64,000 nt of DNA from Spirosoma oryzicola. Its GTDB lineage: Bacteria; Bacteroidota; Bacteroidia; Cytophagales; Spirosomataceae. Under the pieces are notes generated by a model. That model had not been told where the DNA came from. It saw only the letters and a program-made list of their open reading frames with translations, and ran no database searches. The DNA is taken from the NCBI RefSeq assembly GCF_021233055.1, contig NZ_CP089539.1, forward strand, positions 1 through 64,000, in the 5' to 3' direction. A program made the position numbers and the translations under genes. How positions within the stretch are numbered: position 1 is the stretch's first letter; the number at the start of each line of letters is the position of its first letter. Shown here piece by piece: positions 54,500 through 63,166 of the stretch.

Positions 54500-54526
54500 T
54501 TCGTTCACGCACGTACTAATAAAAAG

Positions 54527-54568
54527 GCCAGCCCCAGTGGATTTGATCATCAATCAGCCAGGGCTGGC
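54527..54568 (+). terminator. Hairpin between SusD and the FGE/sialidase fusion gene
   Basis: GCCAGCCC (54527-54534) and GGGCTGGC (54561-54568) form an 8-bp GC-rich stem with a 26-base loop, followed by a T-rich tract ending 15 bases before the next ATG. It may attenuate read-through from SusCD into the fusion gene. Confidence 0.5.
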
Positions 54569-54582
54569 TTATCTTTACTACC

Positions 54583-56616
54583 ATGAGAGCAAGGCTAATT
54601 GGATTACTACTACTTTACTGGCCATTGATGACGAGTTGGGCTCAGGAAAAAAACTCGATCGGTATGCAGCTTGTCCCCGTAAAAGCCGGTAAATTTTACA
54701 TGGGCTCGGAGCGGGAAGGAAAGGATTATGACGAAAGTCCGGTTCATCAGGTAAGCCTGTCGAAACCGTTTTTGATGTCCGCTACCGAAGTGACCAATGC
54801 CCAATACGAAGCCTTCGATGCGGCTCATAAAAAAGTAAGGGAAAAAAACGGCTTTTCAACGCAGGACGACGAAGCCGTTGTCTTTGTCTCCTACCAGGAT
54901 GCTATCGCCTTCTGCGATTGGTTGACCAAAAAGGAGGGGAAACCCTACCGGCTACCGACCGAAGCGGAGTGGGAGTATGCTTGCCGGGCGGGTACCGTTT
55001 CTGATTTTTGGACGGGAAGTTCGCTGCCGAAACTTTATCAGAAAAATCAATCGACGAATCGCAACACGGCTGTTGTCTCCTTAAAAGTTGCCCAGACACC
55101 GGCTAATCCCTGGGGACTTTACGACATGCATGGCAACGTAGAAGAGTTGTGTCTGGACTGGTACGGTCCGTACGAACCGGCTCCTGCTACGGACCCGGTT
55201 GGCCGGGCTTCTGGTCTGTACCGAATTAGCCGAGGAGGGAGCTTTGGAACGCCCGTTTCTTTTTTGCGGTCTGCCAACCGGTCGGCGATGATCCCCGAGG
55301 ATAAAAACTGGTTAGTGGGCTTCCGGGTCGTTCAGGCTCCACTGCCAACCTCCAAACCATTGCCGACGGTGAAACCACCGGCTTACGCGAGCTCCATTTC
55401 CCAGCAACGCTACAACTGGAAGCCGATTGATGCAAGCAAGCCAATCTTTCGGGAACCGCAGCGGTACGTCAATAAGCCTGACTGTACGCACCCTGTACCG
55501 TTTTACAGTCATAACCATCAACCTGCCATCACCTGGTGTCCCAATGGAGACTTACTTTCCATCTGGTTTTCGACCGATGAAGAAAGTGGTCGGGAAATGA
55601 CCGTCCTGACTAGTCGACTTCGAGCGGGCGCTACCCGCTGGGATGAAGCAGCCGAATTTTTTAAAGTACCGGATCGCAACATGACGGGTGCTTCTCTCTT
55701 ACACGATGGAAAAGGTACGATCTACCACATGAACGGTGTAGAAACTGACGGCGACTGGCAAGATTTAGCCATGGTATTGCGCACCAGTAATGATAACGGA
55801 GCAAGCTGGACAACTCCACGTTTGGTTAACCCAGAGCATACCAAGCGGAATCAAGTCATTGCTGGCCTAAATCAAACAAAAGAAGGTTGGCTTATTCAGC
55901 CTGCCGATGCGGACCCCGGTCCTTCGGGTGGTACGGCTATTCATGTTAGCAAGGACCAGGGGAAGACTTGGACAAATCCGTACACGGGAACGGAGACGCC
56001 TTCTTTTGGAGCAGGAGAAACAGGCGGACTGATTGCGGGCATCCACGCCGGTGTTGTTCAGCTCAAAAACGGTGATTTGCTGGCACTGGGCCGGAAGAAC
56101 GATATTAAAGCTGCCGACAGTTCAGACCTGCGTATGCCACTGAGCCGCTCAACCGATATGGGAAAAACCTGGACCTATTCAGCGTCTCCTTTTCCACCAG
56201 TCTGGAGTGGACAGCGGTTGGTACTTACCCGGCTCAACGAAGGTGCCTTGCTTATGATCTCGTTCACGCACCATCCGGACGAACGCGCTGAAAAGCTGGC
56301 CGGTATGCCCTTTAAATTGGCCAATGGCAATCAATATAAAGGCTACGGGATGTATGCTGCGGTGTCGTTCGATGAAGGAAAAACCTGGCCGGTAGTCAAA
56401 CTGGTGACCGACGGGAAAGACCGGTACCTAAATGGAGGAGCCTGGACAGGTGCCTTCGAAATGGATCAAACCCACGCGGAGCCTAAAGGCTATTTAGCCA
56501 TCACGCAAACGCCCGACAACGTTATTCATCTGCTAAGCAGTAGCTTACATTATCAGTTTAATCTCGCCTGGCTGAATGAACGTCCAACGATAGTTACGGC
56601 TAGTAAAAATAACTAA
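54583..56616 (+). CDS. Exported fusion: FGE-sulfatase-like domain plus sialidase-like beta-propeller
   Basis: The signal peptide (about 1-20) leads to an FGE/SUMF1-type domain (about 25-255): KAGKFYMGSEREGKDYDESP, RLPTEAEWEYACRAG, YDMHGNVEELCLDWYG and YRISRGGSFGTPVSFLRSAN. The two cysteines that form the FGE active site after the RGGS motif are absent, so formylglycine synthesis is unlikely; the fold may bind ligand. The second part (about 280-670) is a BNR/sialidase-like propeller with four Asp boxes, SNDNGASW (about 402), SKDQGKTW (about 454), STDMGKTW (about 522) and SFDEGKTW (about 592). Whether the sialidase Arg triad is intact cannot be judged by eye. It ends the SusCD locus and could process the imported glycan. 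Confidence 0.85.
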   Translation: MRARLIGLLLLYWPLMTSWAQEKNSIGMQLVPVKAGKFYMGSEREGKDYDESPVHQVSLSKPFLMSATEVTNAQYEAFDAAHKKVREKNGFSTQDDEAVVFVSYQDAIAFCDWLTKKEGKPYRLPTEAEWEYACRAGTVSDFWTGSSLPKLYQKNQSTNRNTAVVSLKVAQTPANPWGLYDMHGNVEELCLDWYGPYEPAPATDPVGRASGLYRISRGGSFGTPVSFLRSANRSAMIPEDKNWLVGFRVVQAPLPTSKPLPTVKPPAYASSISQQRYNWKPIDASKPIFREPQRYVNKPDCTHPVPFYSHNHQPAITWCPNGDLLSIWFSTDEESGREMTVLTSRLRAGATRWDEAAEFFKVPDRNMTGASLLHDGKGTIYHMNGVETDGDWQDLAMVLRTSNDNGASWTTPRLVNPEHTKRNQVIAGLNQTKEGWLIQPADADPGPSGGTAIHVSKDQGKTWTNPYTGTETPSFGAGETGGLIAGIHAGVVQLKNGDLLALGRKNDIKAADSSDLRMPLSRSTDMGKTWTYSASPFPPVWSGQRLVLTRLNEGALLMISFTHHPDERAEKLAGMPFKLANGNQYKGYGMYAAVSFDEGKTWPVVKLVTDGKDRYLNGGAWTGAFEMDQTHAEPKGYLAITQTPDNVIHLLSSSLHYQFNLAWLNERPTIVTASKNN

Positions 56617-56649
56617 CCGACCGACTAAAAGAAGCTTTTAATCGGTCGG
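56617..56649. terminator. Convergent terminator
   Basis: Arms 56617-56631 and 56635-56649 (15 bp, one mismatch) lie between the fusion gene and the converging small gene, whose stop codon is inside the right arm. Confidence 0.75.
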
Positions 56650-56850
56650 CTTTACTCTTCTGATCTCACTCGCACTGAGCGTTATGGTAAACTCGCGTCG
56701 TTCACTATTCCAGCAGTGTACACGCTCGCCGTACTGACTAATCACGGGCACCGGCCAGTCAATATCGGGATTGGCCGCTTGCTGCTCACGAGCGGATTCT
56801 TCGTCGATGGGCGTAACCCAATCGTCTAATTTAAACTCTTGATCGTTCAT
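56638..56850 (-). CDS. Small soluble protein, unknown function
   Basis: A 70-residue acidic protein, no family recognised. It reads MNDQEFKLDDWVTPIDEESA, then a Trp-Pro segment (IDWPVPVISQYGERVHCW) and a C-terminal beta-like RREFTITLSASEIRRVKP. There is no signal or membrane helix. Its stop is embedded in a strong terminator, which supports a real gene. It may be transcribed separately from the TonB receptor gene that ends... on the same strand to its right, with a terminator between them. Confidence 0.55.
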   Translation of the reverse strand: MNDQEFKLDDWVTPIDEESAREQQAANPDIDWPVPVISQYGERVHCWNSERREFTITLSASEIRRVKPTD

Positions 56851-56928
56851 AGCTAATTAGTCGGTAGGTTGCTGAATCAATTTTGTCCGCTTAGGATGGT
56901 TTGGGTCGTCGTGTGATTCCAAAAACAA

Positions 56929-56966
56929 GAAAGGTAGTAGCAAAACAAGGTTTGCTACTACCTTTC
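56929..56966 (-). terminator. Terminator after the TonB-dependent receptor gene
   Basis: A perfect 16-bp stem (56929-56944 with 56951-56966) and a 6-base loop lie 54 bases past the receptor stop; on the minus strand the stem is followed by a short T-run. Confidence 0.75.
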
Positions 56967-57019
56967 CCAAAGTGTAACCAATAAAAAATCGATTGGTTGC
57001 CGTCAATCTTCCGTCTACA

Positions 57020-59581
57020 CTAGTACGTAAAACGGATGGTGGCCCCGTAAGTACGCTGGTCGCCCACGATACCGGCATATTGGCCGTAACTTCCGGGGGC
57101 AGCCAACAACTGTTCGTAGTAATTCTTATTCAACAGGTTTCTACCCCACAAAAAGAATGTAAGCCCGTTCGATGCTCGGAAACCTAGCCGTGCATTGCTA
57201 AGCGTATAACCGTCAATGTTTAGGTACTGCGAAGGGGAGGGGCTTGACGAGAAGCTTGACCGGAAAAATTCGTCAATACCCAAAAAGTAATTTCCTTTCA
57301 AACCCGTCAACGTACCCTTGGCCGTAACTTCGCCACCGACCGATCCAGACCATTTAGAAATACCGGGCAACACTCCTCCCGAAACGTCCTTGAAAGCCTG
57401 AGCACCTCCTACTTCTTCCAAAGGCACGGGAGCGTTGGTAAAGCGCACGTACTTACCGTCGGTATAAGCCACCGCAGCATTCAACGTCAGGTTGGTAAAT
57501 CGGACATTACCGTCTAGTTCTACGCCCTGCACCCGCACTTTTTCTGCATTAGCCAGATAGCCCCGGTTTACACCCGGTTCCGGCGTCTGTACCTGCGTTT
57601 GATAATCTCTGATATCTGAACGGTAGATGGTTAGGTTTAAGACGGAATTGCCCGAAGGTCTGGTTTTGATACCAAATTCCTTATGGTCTACGTATTCAGG
57701 CTTCACATTAGCGAGATCAATCAAAACCTGTCCATTTGCTGTAGGTAAGCCCCCGACGTTTACACCAATTGGCTTATACCCAATGGAGTAGGTTGCATAC
57801 GCATTGAGGTTAGTACTGGCTTTGTACTGTACAGACAGTTGTCCCGAGAAATTACCCTGCGCGTAATCCGTGTTGAACGCCTGGTTGGTGTAAACACTAT
57901 TTTTCAAAGCGATCAAGGCCGGGTCTGTAGTTTGCAAACCACCATACGTTACCCGGCTGTAATCAACTACTTTTTTGTCATAATTGTAACGCGCGCCGGG
58001 TAAGATGTGGAGCCGGTCGGTCACAGCCCAGTCAGCCTGAGCGAATACCGCTAAACTCGTGCTCTTAATTTCGTTCGTGGTACGAATACCAAAGTTGTCG
58101 AATAAACCGGGCGTTTTCCACAAGGCGCTGGTCGAGCTTTGCGCAAATCGCCACTGGGCCGAACCGGCTTCTTCCGTCTGAACCGGGTCCGATTTCAAGT
58201 CTTGCCAGAGACCGAACAAGCCGACAACCCCACTTAGGTTCGAAGACACTTTGCCCGAATAGCGAATCTCCTGCGACCACTGGTCATGCTTCGAGTTGCC
58301 AGAAGAGATCGTAAAGACCGGTAAGCCGATGTAATCGCGGTCATTCAATGGCGTCCATACCCAGTAGCGCCAGGCCGATGTAGCGGTCAGTGTTCCATTC
58401 CCGATTTTGATGTCCGCATTGACCGAAACACCACCTAACTGGTTATCCGCTTTTGACGGAGTGTCCAAATCCACAACACGCTCGAACGCACTGGAATAAG
58501 GAAGCTTGTAGTTTAAATCGGCAATAATGGCATTAAACTGGCGATAAGCTGCCCGTTGCGTAGGTACCACGCCAGCTACTGGCCAACCGTATCCATTGGG
58601 CTTCTGATCAGTAACGTCGCCGATTACAGTGATCTGTACGTTATCGCTGGGCGTGTATAATAGTTGACCTCTGACGCCGATGTTATTGATGTCGTTGATG
58701 GGCATCTGGGTGTGTACGTTGTAAAACAAGCCATTCCGCTGCGTGCCCGAGAACGAAAGACGAGCGGCCAGTTTTTTGCTCAGTGGTCCCGTCAGTGATC
58801 CTTTAGCCTGAATGAATCCGAAATTGCCGTAACTTAGTTCGAAGTTGGCTCCGGGTGTAAAACTTGCTGCCCGCGTCGTAATGTTGAAAGCGCCCGCCGT
58901 CGTGTTTTTACCAAAAAGCGTTCCTTGTGGCCCACGCAGTACTTCGACGCGTTCGATGTCAATAAAGTCAAGTGCCGTAGCCGCCGGACGCGCGTAGTAA
59001 ACGCCGTCTACGTAGAAACCGACACCTGGGTCAACACCATCGTTGGTCAAGCCGAAAGTCGATCCTAATCCGCGAATGTTCAGGGTTGTATTTCGGGCAT
59101 TTGACGCGTATAGCTGAACTGTGGGTACCAATTCTTTAAGCCGGTTCACGTTGAAAGCACCGGCGTCTTCGGCCCTTTGCCCACCGACCACCGATATGGG
59201 AATGGGTACCTCCTGAGCCGACTCCTGCCGCCGACGGGAAGAAATCACCACATCCTCCAGTTGGGTAGTATTCGCATCGAGCCTTATCTCGACTCTGCTT
59301 TCGTTGATTTGTACTTCTTTTTTGAGGTAACCAACTGAGGAAACGATCAGCGTAAACGGTAGTTTTTGTCCGGTAATCAGGTTGAATTCTCCGTTTGCGT
59401 CCGTTGCTGATCCATTGGTTGTTCCCTTGATGGTTATACTGGCCCCGATCAAGGCTTCACCTGTCAGTGCATCGACTACTTTTCCGGAAACGGTCGAATT
59501 GATTGTAGGCGTCTGCGCGAATAAAAGTTGTGCGTTAAAAAGTGCAGTAAGTAAGACAACTGACCTTAGAAATAGATTCAT
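57020..59581 (-). CDS. TonB-dependent outer-membrane receptor (siderophore/vitamin type)
   Basis: Imports a scarce ligand such as an iron chelate across the outer membrane; the ligand is unknown. The leader MNLFLRSVVLLTALFNAQLL is followed by a carboxypeptidase-like domain (about 28-105; SGKVVDALTGEALIGASITI), the plug (about 115-240; VLRGPQGTLFGKNTTAGAFN) and a barrel ending TYGATIRFTY. It lacks a SusD partner and the SusC barrel length, and PQGTLFGKNTTAGAFNI is typical of FyuA/CirA-like receptors. The length is about 853 residues from the ATG at 59581; 59605 is an alternative start. An almost 1-kb AT-rich region lies upstream. Confidence 0.93.
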   Translation of the reverse strand: MNLFLRSVVLLTALFNAQLLFAQTPTINSTVSGKVVDALTGEALIGASITIKGTTNGSATDANGEFNLITGQKLPFTLIVSSVGYLKKEVQINESRVEIRLDANTTQLEDVVISSRRRQESAQEVPIPISVVGGQRAEDAGAFNVNRLKELVPTVQLYASNARNTTLNIRGLGSTFGLTNDGVDPGVGFYVDGVYYARPAATALDFIDIERVEVLRGPQGTLFGKNTTAGAFNITTRAASFTPGANFELSYGNFGFIQAKGSLTGPLSKKLAARLSFSGTQRNGLFYNVHTQMPINDINNIGVRGQLLYTPSDNVQITVIGDVTDQKPNGYGWPVAGVVPTQRAAYRQFNAIIADLNYKLPYSSAFERVVDLDTPSKADNQLGGVSVNADIKIGNGTLTATSAWRYWVWTPLNDRDYIGLPVFTISSGNSKHDQWSQEIRYSGKVSSNLSGVVGLFGLWQDLKSDPVQTEEAGSAQWRFAQSSTSALWKTPGLFDNFGIRTTNEIKSTSLAVFAQADWAVTDRLHILPGARYNYDKKVVDYSRVTYGGLQTTDPALIALKNSVYTNQAFNTDYAQGNFSGQLSVQYKASTNLNAYATYSIGYKPIGVNVGGLPTANGQVLIDLANVKPEYVDHKEFGIKTRPSGNSVLNLTIYRSDIRDYQTQVQTPEPGVNRGYLANAEKVRVQGVELDGNVRFTNLTLNAAVAYTDGKYVRFTNAPVPLEEVGGAQAFKDVSGGVLPGISKWSGSVGGEVTAKGTLTGLKGNYFLGIDEFFRSSFSSSPSPSQYLNIDGYTLSNARLGFRASNGLTFFLWGRNLLNKNYYEQLLAAPGSYGQYAGIVGDQRTYGATIRFTY

Positions 59582-59764
59582 GCTAGTGTATTTGGTGGAA
59601 TTCATGGTTGTTTAAATGAACAGGAGCGGATTGTGCACTATGTTGACTCCGACCAGCCGCTCCAAATCAGGCCGGTTACAATCAGGATCGTTTATTAGGT
59701 TTAATGATCGATACAGAATGGGCCTTATCTCAATCAAAAGATTTATTATCTAAAAGTCTATAAA

Positions 59765-59780
59765 CATATATAGTATATAG
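59765..59780. repeat. AT-rich dyad upstream of the TonB receptor
   Basis: CATATATAGTATATAG is nearly palindromic and shares TATATA[G/T]TATATAGA with the dyad at the start of the sterol desaturase gene. It may be a shared operator, though AT-rich sequence makes chance similarity easy. Confidence 0.25.
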
Positions 59781-60442
59781 AATTAGTAGATTTTAATTGG
59801 TAGTTTAAAAAAATTAGCTTCCCGAGAAATGAAATAGCACTCAGAAAACTAAAGTGCGGTACTACTTTTCGTTACGTCATACGATTAATTTAACAAAGTG
59901 ATAGCCGTTGTAAAGGCTGTTCTTATGGCAAAGCAATACGTCTGCTGGACGAGATAACTAGTGAATCTGCTTTACAACTAAACAAAAGTAATGGGCCACA
60001 TAAGAGCTGGTCGGCTACCTAGCTAGTAAAACTTTGGGCAAAAGTAGTTGTTTTGATGAGAATATTCCAACAACTAGTCCCTAAGTCTATTACTTTTCCT
60101 TGTTAGGTACCCGATCTTGCCCAAAACCGTTTGGTGCACTAAGCTTCCGGGGATGCTTGGTGTGAAAGCTTAGTCAAGGAGACAATCCGTAAGAATCGGA
60201 GAATTTGTTCAGAAGTCAACTGTCTGAAACAAACTGTTGTCTTCACTAAGAATAGCCTATCAAACCAAAGATCATAATTACACCCGCCAGGAAAGCAAAC
60301 ACATTTGGTTAACCGATTAAGAAATACCACTTCCATTTACTGATTCGTAGAAGTAAAAAAATAATGACAAATAAGGCCCAGTCTGTTGCAGGTTACACAA
60401 TAAAAGAATGCTACTAGCGTTGATGTACTGTTAGCGTTTGCG

Positions 60443-60475
60443 AAGCCCCACTTGCTGTGCAAGTGGGGCTTTTTG
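60443..60475 (+). terminator. Orphan plus-strand rho-independent terminator
   Basis: AAGCCCCACTTG (60443-60454) and its perfect complement (60460-60471) flank a 5-base loop and end in a T-run on the plus strand. No plus-strand gene lies upstream for over 3 kb, so it may end a small RNA or an antisense transcript; alternatively it works weakly on the minus strand for the PhyH gene. Confidence 0.75.
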
Positions 60476-60570
60476 TTTCCTGTCTATTTATCGCAGCGTG
60501 ATCTTCTATTTTTCGATCGCCAAACATCTGGTTTCCGCCAAAGTTTTGCCTTAGTGGTCTTTCTAATAGA

Positions 60571-61389
60571 TTAATCCTGTATCCGTTGGGCGAAACGGTG
60601 GTAAAAAGGCGTTTTACTGGAGGCATGCTTAGGTTGGTAGTCACCCGTAATGATCGGGATGTACATCACACGCCGTCTACTGGCTGCTCCTAGATGGGGC
60701 GATTGCTCGACGCGGTGCCACAAACTCCCATTGTGAATGGTAAGATCACCCGCTTCGATGTCAAATCCTACCTCACGCGGGTCTGGCCGGTGGTCGATAA
60801 ACTGGCGCTTGCGAAACAACGTCAGCAGCACCGATTGCCGGTGCGTGCCCGGTAGGACCCGTAAACCCCCGTTAGCCTGTGGACAATCGTCCAGATGTAA
60901 ACCAACGTTGAGCATTGGGCGAATGCGCCGACCCAGGAACAGATCCCGTGGGCTATCCGTATGCCAGCCCATCCGCGAAAAATTACTGTTTGGCGTTCGC
61001 ACGTAGTGGTTGACAACCAAGCCATCTTTTTCGTTCGGACTGATCCGGCCTTCGAAGGGCGATAAGAGTTGTGTAAGTCCTTGCAGACGAGGATCTTTCA
61101 GAAATTGACTCAGGAGCGGGCTGAACTGCGATGTAAAGGCAAACCGCTGAATGATCTGACGGCCAGTCTCGTCGTGCCCAAATTTGAGGGGCGTGCCGTT
61201 CACAGTGTCTACGTTTTCAGCTAGCCAAATCGCTTCGACCCGTTGAATCTCATGCAGGAAAGTCTGCACTGTCAGACGGTCGACGAACTGTTTGATATGG
61301 ATAAACCCATTCTTGTCGAAAAAATCAAGTTGCTGGGCGGATAGTACCTGCGTCAATTGGTCAGGAAGCAGCGTGGAATTTGTAAGCAT
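60571..61389 (-). CDS. Phytanoyl-CoA dioxygenase (PhyH) family protein
   Basis: Fe(II)/2-oxoglutarate-dependent oxygenase, probably cytoplasmic. The facial triad is visible as His and Asp in MGWHTDSPRDLF (about 146-157) and the distal His in LTIHNGSLWHRVEQSPH; an Arg in the C-terminal RRRV segment may bind 2-oxoglutarate. The N-terminus QQLDFFDKNGFIHIKQFVDR is typical of PhyH proteins. The ATG at 61389 was chosen; a TTG at 61401 is in frame. The product has about 272 residues. It begins 12 bases after the DUF4395 gene and is the last gene of the desaturase operon, suggesting lipid or isoprenoid hydroxylation (inference). Confidence 0.88.
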   Translation of the reverse strand: MLTNSTLLPDQLTQVLSAQQLDFFDKNGFIHIKQFVDRLTVQTFLHEIQRVEAIWLAENVDTVNGTPLKFGHDETGRQIIQRFAFTSQFSPLLSQFLKDPRLQGLTQLLSPFEGRISPNEKDGLVVNHYVRTPNSNFSRMGWHTDSPRDLFLGRRIRPMLNVGLHLDDCPQANGGLRVLPGTHRQSVLLTLFRKRQFIDHRPDPREVGFDIEAGDLTIHNGSLWHRVEQSPHLGAASRRRVMYIPIITGDYQPKHASSKTPFYHRFAQRIQD

Positions 61390-61401
61390 AGGATGAGTCA
61401 A

Positions 61402-61845
61402 TTAAGCGGCCCGTGAAAACAGGCGTACATAAAACGTATAGACATAGCAGCCCGCGCAGAAACCAAAAAAGGATTCAAGGGCGGCAAAAACAGCCAGTAT
61501 GCTGGCCGGAAGTAGCGTTGATCGATGAGCCAGATCAAGACTTAGAATCAATAGACTGAAGCCAAAGCCGATGCGAGCCGCGAATCGTTTTGGTGCCTGA
61601 TCTGTCGCTTTATAGGGTAGCCGAAGCACTTTCACGATCCAGGACGCTCCATTTCCCAAAGGGCTATACTCGCCTACATGAAAACTCCGCAAACCAAAGT
61701 CAGCCAGTAGTAGCACAGGCAGCAGTACCCAGCCTGTCAGTAAATACACCAAGGTTATCAGTAAAATGAACCCGGCGGTCAGGCGCACTTTCGTTTCGTT
61801 GATTTGAACCCCATCGACAGGGCATAGAAGGTTCGATTCCATCAA
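61402..61845 (-). CDS. DUF4395 membrane protein
   Basis: A 147-residue integral membrane protein. The N-terminal motif CPVDGVQINETKVRLTAGFI (about 8-27) and APKRFAARIGFGFSLLILSL (about 84-103) define DUF4395. About four transmembrane helices are predicted: 24-40, 40-55, 93-108 and 112-140. A Cys pair occurs in FGFCAGCYVYTFYV. The function of the family is not established; members often sit near rhodanese or redox genes. Here it lies between a di-iron hydroxylase-type gene (76 bases upstream) and a PhyH oxygenase gene. Confidence 0.85.
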   Translation of the reverse strand: MMESNLLCPVDGVQINETKVRLTAGFILLITLVYLLTGWVLLPVLLLADFGLRSFHVGEYSPLGNGASWIVKVLRLPYKATDQAPKRFAARIGFGFSLLILSLDLAHRSTLLPASILAVFAALESFFGFCAGCYVYTFYVRLFSRAA

Positions 61846-61921
61846 TTTTTCTGTTTAGACAACGACAAACTTGTCATAACCACTCCGGGTAGTTTCTCTG
61901 ATTCACTGTTGTTTCCTACTG

Positions 61922-63166
61922 TCATTGTGCTGGTTGTTTAGCGAGTCCGAATAAGAAATTGAAGTAAACGCGCTGGATAAGGGATTGATAAGCCCACCAG
62001 CTTATGGCACCGATGTAGGCCAGTATAATGAGAATCGGATCGCCGGTGGTAACGTACAGAAAAGCCCACAGAACGATCAATCTGGCGAGTTCCAGGTGAA
62101 TGACCCACTGCCGCTGTTCCAGAATAGCACCACAGTTGATAAGGGTTAGGAGGATAAAGAGCGCCATCATCACCTGCCAGAGAAGGGGGATCTGTTGTTC
62201 AAACAAAGTCAGGCCGAACAGCAGGACTAATAAACCAATGATCTGACCGACCACGTATCCTCGCAAGCGGGTAATCGACTGGACCAGCGTGAGGGGGTGA
62301 GCTGCCACAAAAAAGCGAGTAGCCAACTGGTCCCTTATCTGCCCGTCAATCCGATCAGGCGGGCCAAAGAGCAATCTGACTTTGGCGCGAATACCGCTCG
62401 TGCGACGAGTCGCTTCCAAAAGCTCCAGTAGGGTATGAAATTGTTGCCAAAGAAAACTGTAGCTGCGAAGTGGTTTGGTCAGACCATACACGGGTTCTTC
62501 TACTTCGGGCGCAAACGTACCAAAGAGTTTATCCCAGATGATAAGTACATCCCCGTAATTTTTATCGAGGTACTGCGGATTGCTGGCATGGTGAACCCGG
62601 TGGTGAGAAGGAGTGACAAGGATGTATTCTAGAAAACCTAGCTTCCCAATTGTGCGGGTATGAATAAAAAATGGGTACAAACCATGGAACAGCAGCAGCG
62701 TCGTAATCATACCTGCCGGAAAGCCAATGATGGGCAGGATAGCCCAGAATCCGGTACGAATAAGCGCTTGAAAGACAGTAATTCGAGCCGAAACCGTGTA
62801 ATTGAATTCCTCGCTCTGGTGATGTACAACATGAGCCGCCCAAAACAGATTGACCTCGTGGGCGAACCGATGATACCAGTACCACACAAAATCTGTTGCA
62901 AAAAACAGGGCAACCCAAGTCCACGCTGAAGGCTTGATGGATAGCAAAGCATAGTGGCGATGCAGGTAGTCATAAACTCCGTAAAAAGCGCCTACTGTGA
63001 ACAGGTCCAGCAAACGCTCAGCGATCCCCACGCTTAAATTAGCGATGGAATCGTTGAACCGGAAATAAACTTTCTTCATGGCTTTGGCTAGCAGATATTC
63101 TAGCCCCATCATGAGCAGAAAGAAAGGAATAGCAAGAGCAAGCCAGTTTAAACTAATACTATTCAT
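61922..63166 (-). CDS. Sterol desaturase / fatty acid hydroxylase superfamily protein
   Basis: Membrane di-iron oxygenase. The histidine clusters are YHRFAHEVN, AAHVVHHQSEEFN and SHHRVHHASNPQYLDKNYGD followed by IIWDKLFGTF, spread over about residues 98-235 as in the family. Several helices flank them. At 414 residues it is longer than the usual 250-300; the extra C-terminal part (about 290-405) adds four or more hydrophobic helices of unknown role. It could hydroxylate or desaturate a lipid, sphingoid base, carotenoid or hopanoid. It starts immediately after an AT-rich palindrome and leads the operon with DUF4395 and PhyH genes. Confidence 0.92.
   Translation of the reverse strand: MNSISLNWLALAIPFFLLMMGLEYLLAKAMKKVYFRFNDSIANLSVGIAERLLDLFTVGAFYGVYDYLHRHYALLSIKPSAWTWVALFFATDFVWYWYHRFAHEVNLFWAAHVVHHQSEEFNYTVSARITVFQALIRTGFWAILPIIGFPAGMITTLLLFHGLYPFFIHTRTIGKLGFLEYILVTPSHHRVHHASNPQYLDKNYGDVLIIWDKLFGTFAPEVEEPVYGLTKPLRSYSFLWQQFHTLLELLEATRRTSGIRAKVRLLFGPPDRIDGQIRDQLATRFFVAAHPLTLVQSITRLRGYVVGQIIGLLVLLFGLTLFEQQIPLLWQVMMALFILLTLINCGAILEQRQWVIHLELARLIVLWAFLYVTTGDPILIILAYIGAISWWAYQSLIQRVYFNFLFGLAKQPAQ

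Larger units (their letters stand above)
59582..60570. other. Large AT-rich intergenic region upstream of the TonB receptor
   Basis: About 990 bases with no supported protein gene. It contains the receptor promoter, an AT-rich dyad at 59765-59780, and an isolated plus-strand terminator at 60443-60475. Short open frames here on the minus strand have no family features. A segment near 60165-60190 loosely recalls a cobalamin B12-box but is not convincing. Confidence 0.45.

Noticed and set aside
54583..55350. Functional formylglycine-generating enzyme for the sulfatase at the left edge
   Set aside because: The active-site cysteine pair is missing in the RGGS region, so the domain is unlikely to install formylglycine.
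56857..57078. 73-codon minus-strand ORF
   Set aside because: It overlaps the 3' end of the TonB receptor in another frame and spans the receptor's terminator hairpin.
60165..60190. Resemblance to a cobalamin riboswitch B12-box (AGTCAAGGAGACAATCC) on the plus strand
   Set aside because: The box is imperfect, the other conserved riboswitch blocks are not in order, and the downstream genes are on the opposite strand.
60139..60644. Two minus-strand short ORFs upstream of the TonB receptor
   Set aside because: Cys/Phe-rich or low-quality translations without motifs; one runs through the orphan terminator and into the PhyH gene.
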